This document shows positions 17,104 through 25,200 of a DNA stretch of 46,251 nucleotides, piece after piece; within the stretch, counting starts at the first letter, position 1; every line of letters starts with the position of its first letter. Made by a program: the position numbers and the translations under genes. The stretch is from Pseudomonadota bacterium (GTDB lineage: Bacteria > Pseudomonadota > Gammaproteobacteria > Burkholderiales > Sulfuricellaceae), in NCBI GenBank assembly GCA_021801705.1, contig JAJYXP010000015.1, positions 1 to 46,251 of the forward strand. The letters run 5' to 3'. A model generated the notes under the pieces. The model was not told where the DNA came from. It saw only the letters and a list, made by a program, of their open reading frames with translations, and made no database searches.

Positions 17104-17186
17104 TAAAGTGAACAGCATTGGAGTTAGCCGAATCACACAATGGATGATCTGCAAGCATCCTGAAACGGCATGAATTTCTTGGCGAG

Positions 17187-17204
17187 CTTGGCGTCTTGGC
17201 GGTT
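17187..17204. repeat. 18-bp dispersed repeat, right copy
   Basis: Exact reverse complement of the copy at 15081-15098. The pair brackets the RHH genes and the transposase element. Confidence 0.7.
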
Positions 17205-17242
17205 TCAATAGCCGTTTTCAGGATGGTGCAAGCTGACCGGCT

Positions 17243-18604
17243 CTACCGCTCCCTTCCCGCCTCATGAAATGCCTTCTGCACCGGAGACAGCAGATACTCC
17301 ATCACCGTGCGCCGTCCCTGATGAATTTCCGCAATGACCTGCATGCCCGGCGAAAGCCGGAGCTTCTCTCCTTCGATCTCAAGGGATTGCGCCCCTAAGC
17401 GGACGAGCGCCTTATAGGTGAGCTGCGGCGCGGCTTTCTGATCCTTCCCCTTGTCCGCTGCGGACGATGCGCCATCGCTGGCATCGGCGCCGACGTAGAT
17501 CACCGTGCCTTCGATCATGCCGTATTTCTGGAACGGATAGGCGGCGAGCTTGATCCTGGTCTTCTGGTTCGGATAGACGAAGCCGACGTCTTCATTCTTA
17601 ACCAATATCTCCGCCTGCAACGGTTCGTCATGGGGGACGAGGGTCATCATCACCGTCCCCGGCGAGACCACCGTGCCTCGGGTATGAGTCGCCAAATCCT
17701 TGATGATCCCGGCTTGTGGCGCCTTCAGTTCCAGCAGGTTGGACTTGTGTTCGATCTTGGCCCAGTCCTGCTGGAGCTTCTGGTGCTGGGACTCGGTGTC
17801 TACCCGCTCGTTCTGCAACTGGCTTTTGTAGTTGGAACTGATCTGCGCAAGCTTTTTCTCCGAGCCGGCGATGGTGGACTTGAGGCTCGCCACGTTGGAC
17901 TCTTGCGCCTTCAGGTCCTGCTCCTTCTCGATCTTGTCGCGCACTTTTTCCTGTGCTGCCAGTTGGCTGACGAAATTATCCTTGGCCAGTTTTTCGTAGG
18001 CGGCAGCGCTTTTCTGGTAGACGGGAACAACCTGCCGCAGCTTGGAGAGCGTTTCCTCGGCGGACCTGAGATCGTGACGTGCCTTGTTGAGGGACTCGGT
18101 CTCCTGGCCAACGGCATCGAGATAGGCCTGGCGATGGGCGCGGTACTGGTTTTCAACCTGCCCGTAAAGCTCAGGCGGGTCTTCCTTGCGCCGCGTCATG
18201 GGGCGTCCGGCGAGTTCGGCATCGGCACGGCGCAGTATGAGCGATTTGAGCCTGAGCTCGTTCCGGATCGTTTTGGCGTCGGCTTCGGTGAACTTGGTAT
18301 CCATGCGCATCAGCACCTGCCCGGCTTCGACCTCCTGGCCCTCCTGCACCAGGATATCCTGAACGATCCCGGCATCCGCCGGCTGGACGATCTTGACGTA
18401 GCTCTGGGGCACAAGCCGCCCCTCGGCGCTGGCGATGATGTCCAGCTTGCCGAAGATGGCCCAGGCCAGCATGATGAGGAAGAGCGCCAGGACGGTATAC
18501 ATCACCGTCCTCGGCAGCTTCGCCGGCGGGCTTTCCTGGATGGCGAGGAGGCCGGGGGCGAAATCCAGGGCGTCCGGGCTCAGCGCCGTGGGCGCGCGGG
18601 CCAT
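17243..18604 (-). CDS. HlyD-family type I secretion periplasmic adaptor (membrane fusion protein)
   Basis: 453 aa. A short cytoplasmic N-terminus and one membrane segment (VMYTVLALFLIMLAWAIFG, ~34-52) are followed by a lipoyl-type half (SYVKIVQPADAGIVQDILVQ), a long coiled-coil hairpin (~95-290), the second lipoyl half (LELKAPQAGIIKDLATHT) and a beta-barrel. The C-terminal signature RTVMEYLLSPVQKAFHE then AGRER is that of T1SS adaptors. It would link the HlyB-type transporter to a TolC-type outer membrane channel, not encoded in this window. It is the last gene of the minus-strand RTX locus, separated from hlyC by a structured repeat. Confidence 0.93.
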   Translation of the reverse strand: MARAPTALSPDALDFAPGLLAIQESPPAKLPRTVMYTVLALFLIMLAWAIFGKLDIIASAEGRLVPQSYVKIVQPADAGIVQDILVQEGQEVEAGQVLMRMDTKFTEADAKTIRNELRLKSLILRRADAELAGRPMTRRKEDPPELYGQVENQYRAHRQAYLDAVGQETESLNKARHDLRSAEETLSKLRQVVPVYQKSAAAYEKLAKDNFVSQLAAQEKVRDKIEKEQDLKAQESNVASLKSTIAGSEKKLAQISSNYKSQLQNERVDTESQHQKLQQDWAKIEHKSNLLELKAPQAGIIKDLATHTRGTVVSPGTVMMTLVPHDEPLQAEILVKNEDVGFVYPNQKTRIKLAAYPFQKYGMIEGTVIYVGADASDGASSAADKGKDQKAAPQLTYKALVRLGAQSLEIEGEKLRLSPGMQVIAEIHQGRRTVMEYLLSPVQKAFHEAGRER

Positions 18605-18627
18605 ATCATTCCTTTCATAATACGATT

Positions 18628-18740
18628 TGGTAGGCCAGCCTTCAGGCTGACTGTCAGGCTACACCCGCAAGGAGTGTCCCCGCCGCGAGCGGCAGCAAAG
18701 CTGCTCGCACGGGCGAGAAAGCCTGACCTACACTCTTTTG
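18628..18740. repeat. Structured repeat element between hlyC-like and hlyD-like genes
   Basis: The 149-bp gap contains nested inverted repeats: GTCAGGCT (18653-18660) pairs with AGCCTGAC (18720-18727), enclosing a GC-rich hairpin with GGCAGCAAAGCTGCT near 18691-18705. A further GGCCAGCC/GGCTGAC pair lies at about 18633-18651. A folded transcript here could reduce read-through into hlyD or protect mRNA ends. It looks like a dispersed REP-type unit. Confidence 0.55.
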
Positions 18741-18753
18741 GCCGCCACAGTAA

Positions 18754-19221
18754 TTACTGGCCACTTCCCGCCTGGAGCGCAACTGCCGGGTGGTTTTCAA
18801 CGACAAAGCTTCCGTTCGATTGCGGCGTCAGCGCTTTGAAGGCCTTGCCGGCGAAGTTCGTTTTCTGAAGATCGATAATGATTTCGTCGGCGCCGCCAAA
18901 GGGTGCGACGACGTCGATCAGCCAAAGATGCTCGCCCGATTTCCACTCGTGGGGAGCAATTTTGGGAATGGATGCACTGAGGCGCTCGTCGACCTGGTCA
19001 TTGACGAAAGCCCAGGTGCAGAACGCCCAGGGAATTTCGTCCTTCATGTAGAGCTTGCACTGGTCGAGGATAATGGGCGGCATGACCAGCCAGTCCTGGT
19101 CCGCGATGAAGGTGAATTTCTTGCGTTCGTCGCGTGCAAACAGCCACAATGCAGGGCCCAGAATGGGTAGTTTTTTCAGGGATGCCTTGGCTTCCTGGAG
19201 TTGTTGCGCGTTCATGTTCAT
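18754..19221 (-). CDS. HlyC-like toxin-activating lysine acyltransferase, catalytic His apparently missing
   Basis: 155 aa from the ATG at 19219-19221 with AGGAG six bases upstream. It aligns by eye with HlyC/CyaC: LGPALWLFARDE matches LGHVSWLWASSP, then WAFCTWAF matches AYCSWAN, and EHLWLIDVVAPFGG matches RKWFIDWIAPFG. HlyC enzymes transfer fatty acyl groups from acyl-ACP to internal lysines of RTX toxins in the cytoplasm. The catalytic Asp of the family (Asp92 in HlyC) is retained, but the position of the essential His (SPxH) reads ARDERKK. It is also shorter at the C-terminus. It directly follows the giant RTX gene (76-bp gap), the natural substrate. Confidence 0.8.
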   Translation of the reverse strand: MNMNAQQLQEAKASLKKLPILGPALWLFARDERKKFTFIADQDWLVMPPIILDQCKLYMKDEIPWAFCTWAFVNDQVDERLSASIPKIAPHEWKSGEHLWLIDVVAPFGGADEIIIDLQKTNFAGKAFKALTPQSNGSFVVENHPAVALQAGSGQ

Positions 19222-19297
19222 GTGTCGCTCCTGATTCGATAACCTTTTCAAAAGAGATGCCCCAATCGCGCTGCGGCAGCGCGACCGGATCATGCAT

Positions 19298-22200
19298 TTA
19301 ACGCCCGATGGCGATCTCTGCGGTCAATCCCTGGAACGGTTTCAGCGTCTGCAAGCCGCCGAATCCGGGATCCTTGAGCGCCGTCTGCGCCGCCGAAATG
19401 CCGGCTTGGGCAAGCGAACCCGACTGGCCGTATTCGTAGGCGAATTCGCCGCCCAGCGCCGCATTGTCGCTACCGCCAAGGTGCGCGTCAAGCAAGCCGT
19501 TCATCAGGTTCCAGCGCGTCAACCCCGGATTTGCCGCACGGGCCTGGTCGAAGGAATCGGCCAGCTTCTGGAAGTCGAAGCGCTCCACCTTCTTGTCGTA
19601 GAGGGTATCGGCGCCGGTCTCTTCGATCATATGATGCGTAACGAAAGCGTGCTTGTACGGCAAGGCGTGGCGCCAATCATCCCAGTCATCGCTTTTTTCC
19701 TCGATCGTCTGCAGCGTGAAAAAGGTGCGATTATCCGGCGAGGCATACCAGTCTTTAAAGGTGATGGCGTCGTGATGGCGGGCATCGAGCACCAGGTCAT
19801 TGCCCGAGCGCATGAAGCCGAGATCGCGAAACTCCAGGTCGCCACCCAGGGACAAGGCATTGCGGGCACCGGCGTATGCCAGGATGGTGTCACGGCCATC
19901 CTCGCGGTTGAAAGCCACGGTGTTGTTGCCGGCACCGGTGACGATTGTGTCGTCTCCGCGCCCGCCGGCAATAAAGTCGTTGCCGGCGCCGGCCAGAATC
20001 CGGTCATTGCCATTCCCGCCCAGAAGCAGGTTGTTTTCGTCGCCCGCGATTAGTATGTCCTTGCCTTCTCCGCCGGCCAGGACGTCGTACCCGCAGCCGC
20101 CGATCAGGGTGTCGGCGCCATTCCCGCCCAGCAGCGCATCGTTGCCGCCTTCCCCGTAGAGCGCATCCTTCCCCGCTGAGGCAAAAACGATATCGTTGCC
20201 GGTTCCGGCACGGATCGTTTCGCTGTTGGCGCTGCCGAGGATAATGTCGTCGTTGCGCCCGGTCACCACGGTGCGGTTTTTGGGGCTGACACTCGCCACC
20301 AGGGTGCCGCGCGGCAGGTCGTCCAAATGCAGCCGGGAGCCGTCGGTAAGGCGTATCTGTTTAAGCCGCGAATCGTTTTCCTCGTGCTTATCCTCGCCAA
20401 AGCCGGAATCGTGGCCGCCCTTCCCGGAAGGAATCCGGCCCCGGCCTTCGTTGCCGTGATGGCCGTCCTCGTCGTGGTCGGCTTCGCGGCCGGGGCGTAC
20501 CAGGGTCACCACGGTTTTGATCAGCAGGTCGTCGAAGGTGAGCTGGGTGCCGTCGGCAAGACGGAACTGCTCGATCGGCGAAACATAACCGCCGTTGGCG
20601 TCCACCCCGACGGCAAAGTCGAAGCCCTGGCCATCCATCTCGCAGCCGCAATCGTCGAGGGCGCGCACATGGGCGGTATAGATGCCGTTCTCGCTGGTCA
20701 CGCGCAGCGCCAGGTTGTCGAGGTTGAGCGCATCGCCGAACCGGACGGTATCGTTTCCGCCCATATCGGCAATCGTGTCGAGACCGTCGCCCTTGCGCCA
20801 GATATAGGTATCGTCGCCGACACCGCCGTAGAGGATATCGTTGTCCGTACCGCCATCGAGGACATCGTTTCCGGCGTTGCCGAACAGGCTGTCGTTGCCC
20901 GCATTGCCGATGAGACGGTTGTCCGCGCCGTTGCCGATGATGATGTTGTCGAGTTCGTTTCCGCTACCGTCGATGGTGTTGGTTCCAGTCAGGGTCAGGT
21001 TCTCGACGTTGCCGGCCAGCGCCCAGGAGACGCTGGAGTACACCGTGTCGATCCCCTCCCCGGCCAGCTCGACAGTCTGGTCACCGGCGTTGTCGACGAT
21101 GTAGGTATCGTCGCCCGCGCCGCCGATCAGGGTGTCGGCCCCGGCAGCGCCGTCGAGGACATTGCTCGCCGCGTTGCCGACGATGATGTTGTCCAAACCG
21201 TTGCCGGTGCCATCAATGGCCGGAGCCTGTCCTGAGCTTGTCGAAGGGCCGGTCAGCGTCAGGTTCTCGACGTGCTGCGGCAGCACGTAGCTGATCGAGG
21301 AATAGACATGGTCGAGGCCCTCGTTGAATTGCTCAACAACGAGGTCGCCAGCGTTGTCGACGATGTAGGCATCATCGCCCAGTCCGCCCGCCATGCTGTC
21401 TGCCCCGGCATCGCCGTCGATGAGGTTGTTGCCGGCGTTGCCGAGGAGGATATTGTCAAGCTCGTTGCCGGTGCCGGAGAGGTTATCCATACCGGTAAGC
21501 GTGAGATTCTCGACATTGGCGCCAAGGGTGTAGTCGATGGAGGAATAGACCGTATCGATACCCTCGCTGGCCAGTTCCATGACCGCGTCGCCTTGAGCCT
21601 GTCCTGAGCCTGTCGAAGGATTGTCGACGATATAGGTGTCGTCGCCCGCACCGCCCGCCATGGCATCAGCCCCGGCGCCACCGTCAAGCAGATCATTGCC
21701 GCAGTTGCCGATGAGCGTGTCGTTGCCGGCTTCACCCAGGAGCTCGTTGTTGCCGGCGTTGCCGACGAGGACGTTGCCCAGACCGTTGCCAGTGCCGGAG
21801 AGATTTTCGGTGCCGGTGAGGGTGAGGTTCTCGACATTGGCCGAGAGGCTGTAGCTGACCGAGGACAGCACCGTGTCAACCCCTCCGCCGTACTGCTCCG
21901 TTACCGTGTCGCCTTGAGCCTGTCCTGAGCCTGTCGAAGGATTGTCGACAATATAGGTGTCGTCACCCGCACCTCCGGCCATGGTATCGGCGCCGGCCCC
22001 ACCGTCGAGGACGTTGTTGCCGCTGTTACCGGCGATCACGTTGTCGAGAGCGTTGCCGCTGCCATCGATATCCGCCGTGCCGGTCAGCGTCAGGTTCTCG
22101 ACACTGGCGGACAGGGTGTAGCTCGCCGAAGCGAAGACACTGTCGTTGCCCTCTTTAAGCTGCTCGATCACCACGTCGGCGGTATTGTCCACGATATAGG

Positions 22201-25200
22201 TATCGTCGCCTGCGCCGCCGGCCATGGTATCCACGCCCAGGCCACCGTCGATGCGGTTGTTACCCGCATTGCCGGCGAGAACATTGTCCAGCCCGTTGCC
22301 GGTGCCGCTCAGGTCGGCCATCTCCGTGAGGGTAAGGTTCTCGATGTTGCCGTCCAGCGTCCAGGAGAGGCTGGAGACCACCGTATCGACGCCCTCGTTG
22401 GCCAGTTCGATAGTCAGGTCGCCGATGTCATCCACGACATAGGTGTCGTTGCCCCGGCCCCCAACCATGGTGTCCGCGCCGATCCCGCCGTCGAGGACGT
22501 TGTCGGCGATGTTGCCGGTAATTACGTTATCGAGTGCGTTGCCGGTAGCGTCAATGGCTGAGCGGCCGGTGAGCGCAAGATTCTCGACGTTATCGGTGAG
22601 GGCATAGCTCACGCTGCTGAGGATGGTGTCGGTGCCTTCATCGGGGCGTTCGAACACGATGTCGGCGGCATTGTCCACCACGTAGACGTCGTCGCCCGTG
22701 CCGCCGATCAGGGTGTCGGCACCCATGCCGCCGTCCAGAGTATCGTTGCCGGAGCCAGCCGTAAGCGTATTGTTGCCGGCATTGCCGATCAGCACATTGT
22801 CGGCGTCGTTGCCGGCGCCGGTCAGGTTTTCCGTGCCGGTGAGGGTGAGGTTCTCCAGATTGGCGCCCAGCGTATAACTGATTGAAGATCGTACCGTGTC
22901 GATGCCTTCGTCCGGGTTTTCCGTGACCACATCGCCTTGAGCCTGTCCTGAGCCTGTCGAAGCCTGTCCTGAGCCAAGTCGAAGGGGATTGTCCACCACG
23001 TAGATGTCGTCCCCCGCGCCGCCGATCATCTCATCCTCGTCCGCGCCGCCATCCAGCAGGTCGTTGCCGGTTCCGCCGTCCAGCCGGTCGTAGCCGTCCA
23101 TGCCGGCCAGCTCGTCATTGCCCGCGCCGCCGAACACGGCATCGTTGCCGGAGCCGCCGTACACCTGGTCGTCGCCGGCATCGCCGGAGAGCACGTCGTT
23201 GCCGCTATCGCCCGAGACCAAGTCGTTGCCCTTGCCGCCGAAGATGACATCGTTGCCGCCCTCCCCGAACAGCGCGTCATGGCCGTCGCCGCCCAGCAGC
23301 ATGTCGTTGGCCAGCCCGGCGAAGACAACATCGTCGCCTGCTCCGGCAATCACCAGGTCGTTGTCTGCGCCGGCGTAGATGGTGTCGTTACCCGCCCCGC
23401 CGTCGATGAAATCGTTGCCGCCGCCCTCCATCACCACGTCGTTGCCCGCCCCGGCATTAATGATGTTGTTGCCGGTCTTGCCGAGGATCAGGTCGTTGCC
23501 GTCCGTGCCGTTCAGCACCTCGCCCGAAGGCGAGAATGGCGGGCGGGTCACCACTTGGCTGGTGCCGTCCGGATTGTTGACCAGAATGTCGTTGGTGTAG
23601 CGGAGAGTAAAATCGGCTGCATCGAGGGTAGAGCCATCAGTCATGGTCACTTTTGCAACACCCTGTACCGTCGTCCCGTCAATTACCGAAAACTGGTTGT
23701 CGCTGGTCAGGTTGATCGAATCCACCCCCAGCGCGTCCAGGGACTTGAATTCGCCCGGATCGGTGACGCCGTTCTGGTTGGCATCCTGCCAAATACCAAA
23801 CTTCGACCATTTCTCATCGCTTGCCGAAAAGATTCCGTCATTATTGCTGTCGAATGCGCGCATGCCTTCGAGGTCGGACTGTGCACCGGCCTTGTAAGCA
23901 GCAAAAGAGACCTCTGCACCGCTTTCGATCTTGCCGTTACCGTCCGCGTCGTAGGCAAGCAAGCCATCTCCGGGCGATACCCAGGACACTTTTTCCTTCC
24001 AGCCATCCCCATTGATGTCATAAAAGACATTCGAATCGTCAACGTTACTGAAGCCGAAGCCATTACGATCAAGGTCGATGGAAACCGGGCAGCAACCACC
24101 ACCGCCGCCACCGCTTCCGAGGGCCGGATCGTAGGGTCCTGTGTGGGCAGAGTTGACCTGGATAGTGGCGCTTGCACCATGGGCATCGCTTACTTGGACG
24201 GCAAACGGATCTCGGAAAGGGGTACTGTCTTTAGAACCTCCAGGCCCCGTGCTGCCATAGACTGCATTGGGGTCAGTCGGCCCAAAATCTTTTCCTGACC
24301 GGGTGTTCGGACCAGACCAACTGAAGTAATGGAAACCGCCGTTTGCATCGACCTCTACATCACCAAATTGCGGCTGGGCAACTACCTGATAGGTGAATGG
24401 GCCGTTAAGGTCATCGATATCGGAAACCACTACGTTGCCGATATTCGGACCGTCGCTGTCCTGGTATCCGAATACCGTATTGTGGTACCCATAGTTATAT
24501 GAGGAGTCGTAACCCCAATCGCTATACGGTGAGTAAGCGGGATCAACATTAGTGTAATCATTGCCTGCATACGGGGCATATTGTGGATCAGTCGGCGACG
24601 CAACAGTATAGGAATATTCCCCGTTATTGACCGTGCTAATACTCACAGAAGCATACCCATATAGCGGTTTGATATGCTGATCCACCGTCGCCGTCGGTGC
24701 ATCGTTCACATTCAGCAGGTTGATATCCACCGTCGCCGTATCCGTCTGCCCCGTGGGCGCCTGGATGGTGTAGCTGAAGCTCGCCGGGCCGTAGTAGTTG
24801 GCGGCGGGGTTGTAGTGGACGAAACCATTGCCATCCAGCCAGCCGGTGCCGTGGGTGAAGTTGGATACCCCGGTCACGCTCAGGTTGCTGCCCGCGAACC
24901 CGCCCAGCATATCGTTCGCCATCAAGTCGGCGGTCGAGACGATGGCCTCGATATCCTCGTAGCTAGTGATCCCGTCCCGGTTGGCCTCGATCACCGTCCG
25001 GTCGTCGATGCGTGTGACCAGCAAGCTGGTATGGCCGCTGGTTGTTTCCACGACGATGCCCTCGGGCACCACGTGGGTGCGCGTGCCGGCGGTGTCCGCC
25101 GCGAGGTCGGGGGAGCTCATTTCCTTGAGCTGGCCGTTTTGCTCGAAGCGTCCCATGGCGTAGTCGAGCGCCGTGATGCCCAGGGCGGAGAGAGCTTGGG

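Noticed and set aside
20800-23500. Regular direct repeats resembling a CRISPR array
   Set aside because: They are RTX nonapeptide and ENLTLTG coding repeats in one open frame, with no unique spacers.
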